Of a DNA stretch of 64,000 nt, positions 16,418-24,584 are shown piece by piece. The stretch covers positions 4,960,001 to 5,024,000 of the forward strand of contig CAWDMP010000002.1 in the NCBI GenBank assembly GCA_963803495.1, in the 5' to 3' direction. The translations under genes and the position numbers were made by a program. Source of the stretch: Persicitalea sp963803495 (GTDB taxonomy: Bacteria > Bacteroidota > Bacteroidia > Cytophagales > Spirosomataceae). Numbering within the stretch: position 1 is the stretch's first letter; the number at the start of each line of letters is the position of its first letter. The notes beneath the pieces are model-generated. The model searched no databases, was not told the DNA's origin, and saw only the letters and a program-made list of their open reading frames with translations.

Positions 16418-17464
16418 TCAAATAGGCTCCTGCTGGCTGAGGCAATGAAAACTACCTTGTCCCCAGATAATTTCGGTGGCAGGCAGCGGGATCAGTGTTC
16501 GATCCGGGAATGCTTGTCCTAAAATGTCCAGTGCGATCTGATCGTGGGGATTTTCAAAAACCGGTACGATCACGCCCGCGTTGCAGATCAGGAAGTTGGC
16601 GTAAGAACCCGGCGTGCGGAAATCGCCGAACATGACGGCTTTCGGCATCGGAAGTTCGATGATGTTGAGCGGTTTATCGTTCAGCAGCCGCATGGCCTGC
16701 AACATTTTCAGGTTCGTCTGCAGCACCTGGTAGTTATCGTCGTGCGGGTCGGTTTCTACGCAGGCTACCACCGTGTCTTCGTTCACGAAGCGGGTCGTAT
16801 CGTCGATGTGGCCGTCGGTGTCGTCCCCCACGATGCCATCCTCTACCCACAGGATTTGCTCCACGCCGTAGTAGTTGCGGAGGTAGGTCTCGATTTGTTC
16901 CTGATCGAGGTCCGGGTTGCGGTTGGGATTCAGCAGGCAGGAGCGACTAGTCAGCAGGCTACCCGCTCCATTAAATTCGACCGATCCGCCTTCCATCACG
17001 ATACCGGGCCAAACCGTCAGCAACCCCAAGTGCGCGGCCACGGCGGCGGGGGTGCGGTCGTCGTCGTCGTAGGGCGGGTACTTGCCGCCCCAGGCGTTGT
17101 GGCCCCAGTCGACCACCATGCGCTGTCCGGTTTCGGGATTGCGTAGAAAAGCCGGTCCGTGGTCGCGGCACCAGGCGTCGTTGGTGGGCTTTACCACAAA
17201 CTCAATTTGTTGCAGGTCGACGCCGGTGGCTTCCAGTTCTTGAACGATAAAAGATTTAAGTACTTCATCGTGGGCCACGATCCCTACCTTTTCGCCCTGG
17301 CTGATCGCCTTGATAAACGCCAGGTACTGCGGCCGCATCTTCGCCAGCTTATCGCCTTGCCACGACGCTTCGTTATGCGGAAACGTGAGCCAGGTAGCGC
17401 GGTGGGGGTGCCACTCGGGCGGGAATTGAAATCCGAGTTGTTTGGGCGTAAGGGTAGTATTCAA
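16418..17464 (-). CDS. aguA: Agmatine deiminase
   Basis: 348 residues, a member of the peptidyl-arginine deiminase fold. It converts agmatine to N-carbamoylputrescine and ammonia in the cytoplasm. Visible features are WHPHRATWLTFPHN at the start, NDAWCRDHGPAF, MEGGSVEFNG, DDTDGHIDD (catalytic His and Asp) and GQGSFHCLSQQ, with the nucleophilic Cys near the C-terminus. The partner amidohydrolase gene (18992-19894) lies 1.5 kb away on the same strand with two unrelated genes between them. It has its own -7 box at 17491-17498. Confidence 0.93.
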   Translation of the reverse strand: MNTTLTPKQLGFQFPPEWHPHRATWLTFPHNEASWQGDKLAKMRPQYLAFIKAISQGEKVGIVAHDEVLKSFIVQELEATGVDLQQIEFVVKPTNDAWCRDHGPAFLRNPETGQRMVVDWGHNAWGGKYPPYDDDDRTPAAVAAHLGLLTVWPGIVMEGGSVEFNGAGSLLTSRSCLLNPNRNPDLDQEQIETYLRNYYGVEQILWVEDGIVGDDTDGHIDDTTRFVNEDTVVACVETDPHDDNYQVLQTNLKMLQAMRLLNDKPLNIIELPMPKAVMFGDFRTPGSYANFLICNAGVIVPVFENPHDQIALDILGQAFPDRTLIPLPATEIIWGQGSFHCLSQQEPI

Positions 17465-17490
17465 AAGTTGGGGCGCGTTTGATGAAAGGG

Positions 17491-17498
17491 CAAAATTA
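17491..17498 (-). promoter_or_regulatory. Bacteroidota -7 box (TAATTTTG) for aguA
   Basis: An exact TAnnTTTG match lies 27 bp upstream of the aguA ATG. A second box on the other strand (17515-17522) makes this a divergent promoter region. Confidence 0.5.
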
Positions 17499-17514
17499 CG
17501 CCCATATATTTACC

Positions 17515-17522
17515 TAATTTTG
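17515..17522 (+). promoter_or_regulatory. Bacteroidota -7 box (TAATTTTG) for the gene at 17580
   Basis: An exact TAnnTTTG match lies about 57 bp before the start codon of the small membrane protein gene. Confidence 0.4.
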
Positions 17523-17579
17523 ATAATGAATCGACAATATGCATGGGTTGTTTGCCAATGTATTTAAAATCAGGCTAGT

Positions 17580-18005
17580 ATGGTCAAATCATTATGGATT
17601 AGGGTATCGATATTTGTTTCCCTGGGATTGTTCCTCGTTTTTATATCTTACAAGATATACGAGACTTACGAAGATCAAGCGCTAGTCCAGGAGAATAATC
17701 CCTCGATAAAAATGCCGGTAATCCGGCGGGTGCGGCGGGTAGGGGATTTGGGCTCTCCTCACCTGATCTACGTGAATCACCAGGGAAAAGCGTACCGGCT
17801 AAGTACTTCCAGCAAATATTTCAGAATCGCGGGACGATTGGACAGCATGGAAGTAAAATACGACGCCGCGCGCGACATCGCCGTGCTGGCCGATCAGAAC
17901 GTTCGGGGCGTGTATCCTTTGCTGCTACTGTTGTTCTTGTGTGGGCTTTTCGTAGTAGGAAGAGGTGTGTATGATTTTTGGGTAGGTTATCGAACCACCA
18001 GGTAA
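17580..18005 (+). CDS. Small two-helix membrane protein
   Basis: 141 residues. One N-terminal helix (VSIFVSLGLFLVFISY) and one C-terminal helix (VYPLLLLLFLCGLFVVG) flank a soluble domain of about 80 residues. The order resembles DUF3592-type proteins (a beta-rich loop between two helices), but the match is by eye only. Its last 19 bp overlap the 3' end of the convergent Fic gene. It lies between aguA and aguB and has no evident link to polyamines. Confidence 0.6.
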   Translation: MVKSLWIRVSIFVSLGLFLVFISYKIYETYEDQALVQENNPSIKMPVIRRVRRVGDLGSPHLIYVNHQGKAYRLSTSSKYFRIAGRLDSMEVKYDAARDIAVLADQNVRGVYPLLLLLFLCGLFVVGRGVYDFWVGYRTTR

Positions 18006-18943
18006 GCCGTGTTTCGCTTATGTCCACTCTTGGTAAACAACTTTTGATCTACCCCCTTCCTCAAATCCCTGCTAGCGGTCGCGGAAGAGATGTCTTTAAA
18101 AACGTTCATGTAATCCTTTCGTGAGAACTCCTTATTGTTTAAGGACACAAAGTAACTCAATCTGTCCTGGGTACTCAACGGCCGATTGCTGAATGATAAT
18201 AAATCTTGCAATGAAGCATCTATGACGCCCAAAACATACTCGATAAAATGGGTGGAGTTTCCTGCTTTATCGCTACGGCTCAGCGCACTGTAGTAAGCTT
18301 CCTGATTTTGACTGATCAAGGTTTCAAATGGCAGATATTCGAAAATCGGATTTTCTTTTGTCAGGATGACGCTTTGCCATAGTCTTCCCATTCTGCCGTT
18401 GCCATCGGCGAATGGATGAATAAATTCCATTTCGTAGTGGAAAACGCTACTCTTTACCAAAATCAAATCCTCAGACTTTTCGAGATAGGCGAAAAGTTCG
18501 TTCATCAGATAAGTCACATGGCTGGCTGGTGGCGCGAGGTGCGTCACTTTTGAGCCTTGAACGATCCCCACACCGCTCGTCCTGAACTGTCCCGGTCGAT
18601 CGATCAATCCTTTCATTAGTACTTTGTGAGCAGACAAAAAGGACTTGACAGATTTTTCGTTGTAACGCGTCAAATTCTGGTAAACGCGAATAGCATTTTT
18701 AACTTCCAGGATGTCTTCCCTCGGACCAATCACCGGCTTGTTATCCAGGATGGCCGTAATCTGACCTTCCGACAAGGTATTACCTTCAATTTTCAGAGAA
18801 GAGTGAATGGTTCTTATCTTGTTACGCTTCCTAAGTCGGGGCTCCGGCCTATCGAGATACAGGGCTTTTGCTATCCCTAACTTCTCGGAAATAGCGGCTA
18901 CCAATTTAAGTATGAAGGGAGTGATCGTGTAGGGCGGATGCAT
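17987..18943 (-). CDS. Fic-domain protein with N-terminal inhibitory motif
   Basis: 318 residues. The Fic core carries HPFADGNGRMGR, a complete HxFx(D/E)GNGRxxR motif, so AMP transfer (or another NMP transfer) to a target hydroxyl is expected. An inhibitory SSLKIEGN motif ((S/T)xxxE(G/N)) near residue 50 places it in the class II, self-inhibited group. The last 60 residues look like a winged helix (FSRKDYMNVFKDISSATASR). Such proteins often bind their own promoter; a 24-bp palindrome abuts the start codon (18945-18968). The gene sits 48 bp after aguB and breaks the aguB-aguA neighbourhood. The target is unknown. Confidence 0.92.
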   Translation of the reverse strand: MHPPYTITPFILKLVAAISEKLGIAKALYLDRPEPRLRKRNKIRTIHSSLKIEGNTLSEGQITAILDNKPVIGPREDILEVKNAIRVYQNLTRYNEKSVKSFLSAHKVLMKGLIDRPGQFRTSGVGIVQGSKVTHLAPPASHVTYLMNELFAYLEKSEDLILVKSSVFHYEMEFIHPFADGNGRMGRLWQSVILTKENPIFEYLPFETLISQNQEAYYSALSRSDKAGNSTHFIEYVLGVIDASLQDLLSFSNRPLSTQDRLSYFVSLNNKEFSRKDYMNVFKDISSATASRDLRKGVDQKLFTKSGHKRNTAYLVVR

Positions 18944-18944
18944 A

Positions 18945-18968
18945 TGATAGTATCAAATGATACTATCA
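18945..18968. promoter_or_regulatory. Perfect palindrome abutting the fic start (candidate operator)
   Basis: TGATAGTATC is followed by a 4-bp spacer and GATACTATCA. The palindrome ends one base before the ATG at 18943, so a bound protein would cover the ribosome-binding region. The winged-helix tail of the Fic protein itself is the natural candidate ligand (inference). Confidence 0.6.
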
Positions 18969-18991
18969 AAGGTACGCATCAAGTACTTATA

Positions 18992-19894
18992 TCAATCAAT
19001 ATACCGCCGCGTAATCGGCTGGTAGGAATCCACGCGCCGATCGCGGAGGTAGGGCCAGGTGGTGCGGTAATGGTCGAGCGTGGCGAGGTCGATTTCCTGG
19101 GTATGCACCACTTCGGCGTCGTGGGGGGCGAGGTACAGCAGTCGGCCGTGCGGATTGGCGACGAACGAACCGCCCCAAAATTCCTGCTCGCCCTCGGTAC
19201 CCACGCGGTTGACGGCCACCACGAACACGCCGTTGGCTACGGCGTGGCTCCGTTGAATCGTCTGCCAGGCGCCGTACTGCTCTTCGTTGGTGACGAGGTC
19301 GGTTTCGCGCTTGTCCCAGCCGATCGCGGTGGGGTAGAACAAAATCTCGGCCCCCATCAAACTGGTGATGCGGGCGGCCTCGGGATACCACTGATCCCAG
19401 CAGATGAGGACGCCGATCTTGGCAAATTTTGTGTCGAAGACGCGGTACCCGATCTCGTCCGAACCGGCGGTACCATCGACAGGCGCATCGCCGGGCGTGA
19501 AGTAGAATTTTTCGTAGTAGCCAGGATCATCCGGGATGTGCATCTTGCGGTACTTGCCCAGGTACCGGCCGTCGGCGTCGAGCACGGCGGTGGTGTTGTG
19601 GTAGAGTCCCTGCGCGCGCCGCTCGAAAAGCGAGGCGATGATCACGACGCCCAATTCGGCCGCCAGGGTACCCAGCGACTCGGTCGAAGGACCCGGAATG
19701 GCCTCGGCCAGGCTGAAATTGGCGTGGTCTTCGACATCGCAGAAGTACAGCGACTTAAATAACTCCTGCAGGCAAACGATCTGCGCGCCCTGCGCGGCGG
19801 CTTCCCTTATTTTTTCGGTGGCTTTCTGAAAATTATCGGTCAGGTCGGCCGTGCAGCTCATCTGCACCAGGCCGATGTTTATTTTTCTGGACAT
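18992..19894 (-). CDS. aguB: N-carbamoylputrescine amidase (carbon-nitrogen hydrolase)
   Basis: 300 residues of the nitrilase superfamily. The Glu-Lys-Cys triad is visible: CLQELF (Glu), GKYRKMHIPDD (Lys) and GVLICWDQWYPE (Cys). With aguA in the same neighbourhood the likely reaction is N-carbamoylputrescine to putrescine, CO2 and ammonia, completing the agmatine route to putrescine. The ATG lies 4 bp after the stop of the glycosyltransferase gene upstream, so the two genes are probably on one transcript. Confidence 0.9.
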   Translation of the reverse strand: MSRKINIGLVQMSCTADLTDNFQKATEKIREAAAQGAQIVCLQELFKSLYFCDVEDHANFSLAEAIPGPSTESLGTLAAELGVVIIASLFERRAQGLYHNTTAVLDADGRYLGKYRKMHIPDDPGYYEKFYFTPGDAPVDGTAGSDEIGYRVFDTKFAKIGVLICWDQWYPEAARITSLMGAEILFYPTAIGWDKRETDLVTNEEQYGAWQTIQRSHAVANGVFVVAVNRVGTEGEQEFWGGSFVANPHGRLLYLAPHDAEVVHTQEIDLATLDHYRTTWPYLRDRRVDSYQPITRRYID

Positions 19895-19898
19895 TTTT

Positions 19899-20879
19899 TT
19901 AGTTTAATTCTTTAATTTCAAAATCGAACGACAGCTCGTTCATGCACTTGAAGTGGCCCTTTGGACATTTTTTATAGCCAATCTTGGAGCACGGGCGGCA
20001 GGAAAGGCTATTGTTCTCTAAGATAACGTGCGGCGTTTGGTAGGGGTACATCCCGAACAACGGCGTGGTATTGCCCCATATCGAATAGACCTTTTTCCCG
20101 AAAGCGGCCGCGATGTGCATCAGACCCGTGTCGTGGCTGAAAACGCAGAGCGACTGCCGCACCAGCGAGGCCGATTGGTTGAGGTTGCATTTTCCGCAAG
20201 CGTTGAAGATCAGTTCATCGCCCAGGGCCTCCCGAATTTTCTCGCCATTGTCCGAGTCTTCCTTTCCTCCCAACAAAATCGTGGGGTAGTCGATTTTTCG
20301 GCAAAGCTCGACCATACGCTTCAAAGGCAGCCGCTTGGTGCTGTGCTGTCCACCGATCGCGAAAGCCACAAACCTCCTGCGGTGGGAAGGGGGCAGCCAT
20401 TCGGTCTCGATTTCGTCGCGATAGGGAATGTAGTAGTCGAGCCCCCGGTCGTCGTTGACCACGCCCAGCGGCGCGACGGCCGCCAGGTACCGGTCCACGA
20501 TGTGGACCGGTGGCATCACGTTGAACTTGAACTGGGTCAGCAGCCATTTCTGCACGTTCAGCTTATCGAAACTAAACGACTTGATGCCAAGGGCCAGCTT
20601 GATCCGTTGGGTCCGGATATTGCGGTGCAGGTCGATGATGTAGTCGAATTTTTCGCTTTTGAGCGCAGGAAGTAGCGCTCCCAAATTGCCGTCGAGGTAC
20701 CAACGGGTATCGACGTAGGGGTTTTCTTCCAGCAGCGATTTGAACTGAATCTTGGTGAAGTAGTGTACTTCTGCACCAGGAAACTGCTGCTTGAGGCAAC
20801 GTATAACGGGGGTAGTCAGCACGATGTCGCCGATGGACGAAAAGCGAAGGATCAAAAACTTGACGGGCTTGTGCTTCAC
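19899..20879 (-). CDS. Glycosyltransferase family 9 (heptosyltransferase-like)
   Basis: About 326 residues. KFLILRFSSIGDIVLTTPV is the classic GT9 start; FSHDTGLMHIAAAFGKKVYSIWG is the C-terminal nucleotide-sugar-binding region with the conserved D-x-G-x-x-H. Four cysteines near the end (CRPC, KKC, KC) could bind a metal. The family transfers heptose or similar sugars to lipopolysaccharide core on the cytoplasmic side. The frame opens at a TTG at 20915, but a TATTTTTG promoter box overlaps that codon, so the GTG at 20879 is the better start. It precedes aguB by 4 bp. Confidence 0.85.
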   Translation of the reverse strand: MKHKPVKFLILRFSSIGDIVLTTPVIRCLKQQFPGAEVHYFTKIQFKSLLEENPYVDTRWYLDGNLGALLPALKSEKFDYIIDLHRNIRTQRIKLALGIKSFSFDKLNVQKWLLTQFKFNVMPPVHIVDRYLAAVAPLGVVNDDRGLDYYIPYRDEIETEWLPPSHRRRFVAFAIGGQHSTKRLPLKRMVELCRKIDYPTILLGGKEDSDNGEKIREALGDELIFNACGKCNLNQSASLVRQSLCVFSHDTGLMHIAAAFGKKVYSIWGNTTPLFGMYPYQTPHVILENNSLSCRPCSKIGYKKCPKGHFKCMNELSFDFEIKELN

Positions 20880-20912
20880 GGCGTTGTACTGAATTGTTAT
20901 TATACTTGGCCG

Positions 20913-20920
20913 CAAAAATA
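20913..20920 (-). promoter_or_regulatory. Bacteroidota -7 box (TATTTTTG) for GT9-aguB
   Basis: An exact TAnnTTTG on the minus strand about 33 bp upstream of the GTG at 20879. It overlaps the TTG at 20915, which argues against that codon being the start. Confidence 0.5.
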
Positions 20921-21026
20921 GGGAAAATCGGGCAGCGTTCGGGGAATATTGGACTTGACTACAAAGATTGCTACCTTCACTTCTGATTTGAACGTAATTC
21001 GATCAGCAGAGAATTTAACCACTCGA

Positions 21027-21374
21027 ATGATGTTTGAAGGAATATTGGATATCAAAAACGACCGTCGCCTGAGCGTCTATCTGTACCGGATGGGCTTTGG
21101 CTTCTGGCTGCTCTACCTCGCGCTTGGCGCACCGGCTTTGCATACCTACCACCACTACCGCCCCGATGCGGGAGTACTTTGCATCGTGCTGATGGTGGTG
21201 GGCTTCTCGGCTTCGATGGTGTACGAGTACTTCCACAACCGAAAGCAATACGAGCAGAAGAAGAAATGGCTGGCCATTAGCTACCTCGTGTTGGGCGCGG
21301 TCATCTACCTGATCGGTTTCGGTGGAAACGGCAGCCAAGTACATTGGATCGGTCTGCTTCGCTACTTACCCTGA
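21027..21374 (+). CDS. Small membrane protein, unknown function
   Basis: About 115 residues from ATG 21027 (MMFEGILDIKNDRRLSVYL). The frame opens at a TTG at 20949, but no support for that start is seen. Three hydrophobic helices are visible (FGFWLLYLALGAPAL, VLCIVLMVVGFSASMV, WLAISYLVLGAVIYLIGFGG), with a basic loop NRKQYEQKKK between the second and third. No family is recognised. It is convergent with cobA. Confidence 0.55.
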   Translation: MMFEGILDIKNDRRLSVYLYRMGFGFWLLYLALGAPALHTYHHYRPDAGVLCIVLMVVGFSASMVYEYFHNRKQYEQKKKWLAISYLVLGAVIYLIGFGGNGSQVHWIGLLRYLP

Positions 21375-21400
21375 AAGATGGGTACTTGATGAATGAAAAT

Positions 21401-22162
21401 TTAAGACATCAAATCTGACTTAGCCGCCAGGTGGCGCACGTAATCGGTGGCGGTGTCGGGCAATGCTGCTGCTGGCCCGATGACGATTATGGCCGGAGAA
21501 CCGACGCTGCTGATTTGAGCCAAGAGCAGGATGTTGCTGATCTTGCCCGTCACGATTTTCTCATCGGGCAAAGTACCATTCTGAATGATGGCAATCGACT
21601 CGCTCAGCTTTCCCAGATTGGCGTAGATTTCCACGATCTCGGGTAGCTTGTTGACCCCCATCAGTACCACGACGGTCGCCGTCGATTGCGCAGCCAAAGC
21701 CAGGTCGGCCGAAATTTTGTGTGATTGGGTCGTGCCCGTCACCACCCAAAAGCTTTCGCTGACGCCCCGCGACGTCAGTGGAATACCCGCCAATGCTGGC
21801 ACGGAATAGCTACTGGAAATGCCCGGAATCACCTCCGATTTGATACCGTGTCGGGCTGCGTACTCGACCTCCTCGTATCCGCGCCCGAACACGTAGGGAT
21901 CGCCACCTTTCAACCGCACGACCTCACCGTACTGATAGGCGTATTCCACGATCATGTAATTGATCACATCCTGGCTGCAACTGTGCTGCCCAAAGCGCTT
22001 ACCCACGTGTATTTTCACGCAGGATTCCGGGCAGTGGTCCAGCAAATCGGGATGCGTCAGCGCATCGTACAACACTACTTTGGCCTGCTGCAAAGCTTTC
22101 ACGCCTTTCAACGTAATCAGATCAGGGTCGCCGGGTCCGGCACCGATCAGGGTCAGTTTCAT
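21401..22162 (-). CDS. cobA: Uroporphyrinogen-III C-methyltransferase
   Basis: 253 residues, a SAM-dependent methyltransferase making precorrin-2, the first step to sirohaem. Motifs are GAGPGDPDLITLKG (SAM binding, start), VVLYDAL, VVRLKGGDPYVFGRGYEE (the family signature) and PGISSSYSVPALAGIPLTSR. It is a stand-alone SUMT without fused CysG domains. It is the last gene of the minus-strand sulfur cluster, next to sulfite reductase, which needs sirohaem. Confidence 0.93.
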   Translation of the reverse strand: MKLTLIGAGPGDPDLITLKGVKALQQAKVVLYDALTHPDLLDHCPESCVKIHVGKRFGQHSCSQDVINYMIVEYAYQYGEVVRLKGGDPYVFGRGYEEVEYAARHGIKSEVIPGISSSYSVPALAGIPLTSRGVSESFWVVTGTTQSHKISADLALAAQSTATVVVLMGVNKLPEIVEIYANLGKLSESIAIIQNGTLPDEKIVTGKISNILLLAQISSVGSPAIIVIGPAAALPDTATDYVRHLAAKSDLMS

Positions 22163-22215
22163 TTTTCTGTAATTTTTTGGATACGGAGTCTCTGAAAATG
22201 TTTACTAAGTGAATA

Positions 22216-22250
22216 CATTGTCAATTGTCAACTATCCACTGTCAATTGAT
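22216..22250. repeat. Degenerate heptamer array (five units)
   Basis: Five 7-bp units of the pattern NANTRTC/AATTGTC in register (cattgtc, aattgtc, aactatc, cactgtc, aattgat) fill the gap between sulfite reductase and cobA. Confidence 0.7.
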
Positions 22251-24446
22251 TCAACTGTCTTGTCCGTGTATCATTTCCTGCAATGCAGGCGCGCCATTGT
22301 CGGCCAACTGCCCGGCGCGAAATGATTTCACTCGATTGAGAAATTCCTCTGCCTCACCCACGAATTCTTGCGCAAAAACTTCGGTCGGTTCATTCTTATT
22401 GATGCTGAATACCAGCTGTGAGAAGGGCTTTTCGTCGTCGGCGGCATCCGGGAAGAAGCTTTTACCAAAATTCTCCTCAAATTCCTTCACCATGCTGTGT
22501 TGGGTATTGGTCGAAATACCCTCGCCAATAAGCAGGGCCTTGGCCCCCGTGATGAAGGTATTGTAGGCGTGGTAGATACCATCGGCCCACACGCCTGCCG
22601 TCAGCATTTCGTGCGCGTGGCCGAGCTTCTCGTCGGCCTCGATCAGCGTCGTACCCACCAGGTCGATCATCACCCCCGCGCATTCACCCACACCAACTTC
22701 GGTCTTGAACAGTTCGTCGTGGTCCCAGTCACGGTACTCGTCGTCCTGAACCTCCGACAGGTCGGCGATGGGTTTGAGCAGTTTGTAAAAGTAATTCTTG
22801 GTCTGTCGGGCGTAGTACTGGTTGAAGTACTCGTCTTCGAAAGCGTTGGTCTGGTAATCGCTCAACAGGGTTCGCAAGGCTTCCGGTCCGCGCTTGGAGG
22901 GGAGCTTAATGACCTTGTCGCCCATTTGTCCGGCGCTGTTCGGTCCGGTAAAACCACCGCCCAGTATCACCTGCATGGCCGGAAGTACCAGTTTGCCATT
23001 TTTGATTGAACTCCCGTGGAAGCCGATGTTGGCCGCGCTGTGTTGGCCGCAACCGTTCATGCAGCCGCTGATTTTTATCTTGATGTCGTTGTTATGGATC
23101 AGATCCGGGAACTCATCCGTCATCATTGTTTCGAGGGCGCGCGTCACGCCGTAGCTGCTCGAAATCGCCAGGTTGCAGGTATCGGTACCCGGGCAGGTGG
23201 TGATGTCGATCGTGCTATCGAAGCCGGGCGTAGCCAGTCCGAGTTTGCTTAGTTCGCAGAATAGCGCGGGCAGGTTTTCCGGTTTCACAAATTTCAAGAG
23301 GTACCCTTGGTTGATCGTCACGCGCAGATCGTCGGCCGCGTATTGCCGCATCACCTCGGCCAATTGGCGCGCGGTATCCGAGTGCACGTCGCCCAGCAGT
23401 ACCCGAAGCGTGACGCCGTACCATCCTTTCTGTTTTTGTTCGAATACGTTGGTTGCTAGCCACTGCTTGAAAAGCCCGTGCGTTTCTGGTCCTAGCTCAG
23501 CTTTGGCCAGCGCCAGAATATCTTCCCGGCTCCGGGATTTTCTGTCTTCCAGATTTTGCCAGGCATAGGGTACTTCACTTACCGCAAGCGTTTTGTTCTT
23601 CAAAGCCGTGCGCTCTTCCTGCACCAACTCCATCATTTTTTCCAGACCAATGTCGTTGAGCAAGAACTTCATCCGGGCCTTATGGCGGCGCGAGCGCTCC
23701 CCGTAACGGTCGAATACCCGGATGATGGCCTCGATAAACGGTATCGCGTGATCCTCCGGCAAAAATTCGTAGGCCGTTTCGGCCGGAAAAGGCTGCGCGC
23801 CGAGCCCACCGCCGATCAGTACTTTGAAGCCTTTGATGGATTCGCCCCGTTCGTTTTGACCCATTTTGGCGATGAGCCCGACATCGTGCATGAAACCCAG
23901 GGCGGAATCTTGCTCAGAAGCCGAAAGGGAAATCTTGAACTTCCGACCCATTTCCTGCGAAATGGGGTTACGCAGGAAGTACTCGAAAATCGCCTGGGCG
24001 TAGGGCGATACGTCAAAAGGCTCGTCGGGATCGATGCCCGCCGTGGCCGATGCCGTCACATTGCGGACGGTATTGCCGCACGCTTCGCGAAGGGTAATGT
24101 CGGCATCTTCCAGGTCGGCCCAGAGTTGAGGCGAGTCGGCCAGCTTCACAAAATGCAGCTGAATGTCTTGCCGGGTAGTGGCGTGCAGGTTGCCGGTCGC
24201 GTACTTGTCAGAGCAGTCGGCAATGCGGATCAGTTGGTCGGCGGTCACGTAGCCGTAGGGTAGTTTGATGCGGATCATCTGCACGCCTGGCTGCCGCTGC
24301 CCGTAGACACCCCGCGAAAGCCGGTACTTGCGAAATGCTTCCTCGTCGCCTTCGGCCTTGCCAAAAGAGCCAATCTTGTTTTGTAATTCCAGAATATCGC
24401 GCTCGGCGGCGGCTGATACGTTTTCGGTAATGTCCAAGTTTTTCAT
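22251..24446 (-). CDS. Sirohaem sulfite reductase with C-terminal HEPN-like domain
   Basis: 731 residues. The first 590 or so form a nitrite/sulfite reductase: two ferredoxin-like half-domains (GVYGQRQPGVQMIRIKLPYG, TTRQDIQLHFV) and the 4Fe-4S/sirohaem cysteines in CPGTDTC (C-x5-C) and SGCMNGCGQHS (C-x3-C). It should reduce sulfite to sulfide. The last 140 residues are extra: LGHAHEMLTAGVWADGIYHA, AKALLIGEGISTNTQHSMV and VFAQEFVGEAEEFLNRVKSF have the helical pattern of HEPN domains, but without the RxxxxH RNase motif. Genes around it (cobA, cysN, cysD, cysH) confirm assimilatory sulfur reduction. Confidence 0.9.
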   Translation of the reverse strand: MKNLDITENVSAAAERDILELQNKIGSFGKAEGDEEAFRKYRLSRGVYGQRQPGVQMIRIKLPYGYVTADQLIRIADCSDKYATGNLHATTRQDIQLHFVKLADSPQLWADLEDADITLREACGNTVRNVTASATAGIDPDEPFDVSPYAQAIFEYFLRNPISQEMGRKFKISLSASEQDSALGFMHDVGLIAKMGQNERGESIKGFKVLIGGGLGAQPFPAETAYEFLPEDHAIPFIEAIIRVFDRYGERSRRHKARMKFLLNDIGLEKMMELVQEERTALKNKTLAVSEVPYAWQNLEDRKSRSREDILALAKAELGPETHGLFKQWLATNVFEQKQKGWYGVTLRVLLGDVHSDTARQLAEVMRQYAADDLRVTINQGYLLKFVKPENLPALFCELSKLGLATPGFDSTIDITTCPGTDTCNLAISSSYGVTRALETMMTDEFPDLIHNNDIKIKISGCMNGCGQHSAANIGFHGSSIKNGKLVLPAMQVILGGGFTGPNSAGQMGDKVIKLPSKRGPEALRTLLSDYQTNAFEDEYFNQYYARQTKNYFYKLLKPIADLSEVQDDEYRDWDHDELFKTEVGVGECAGVMIDLVGTTLIEADEKLGHAHEMLTAGVWADGIYHAYNTFITGAKALLIGEGISTNTQHSMVKEFEENFGKSFFPDAADDEKPFSQLVFSINKNEPTEVFAQEFVGEAEEFLNRVKSFRAGQLADNGAPALQEMIHGQDS

Positions 24447-24493
24447 AATATCTATTGTTCTATGGGATTAGTAGATTTTCGAGTTGTAGATTC

Positions 24494-24580
24494 TGGACGC
24501 TGGACACTGGACGCTGGACGCTGGATTAGGTGGCTGAAGACTGAGAAAGTCTAAAATCCAACATCCAGAGTCCAATATCA
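24494..24580. repeat. Inverted pair of degenerate heptamer arrays
   Basis: Five units of TGGACNN (24494-24528) are followed, after a 27-bp middle, by three or four units of the reverse pattern NTCCANN (24556-24580). The two arms could pair imperfectly in RNA. It fills most of the gap between cysN and sulfite reductase. Confidence 0.75.
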
Positions 24581-24584
24581 CGAC

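Noticed and set aside
18938..19762. 274-codon ORF on the plus strand
   Set aside because: It is antisense to aguB and includes the fic operator region; no protein-like motifs.
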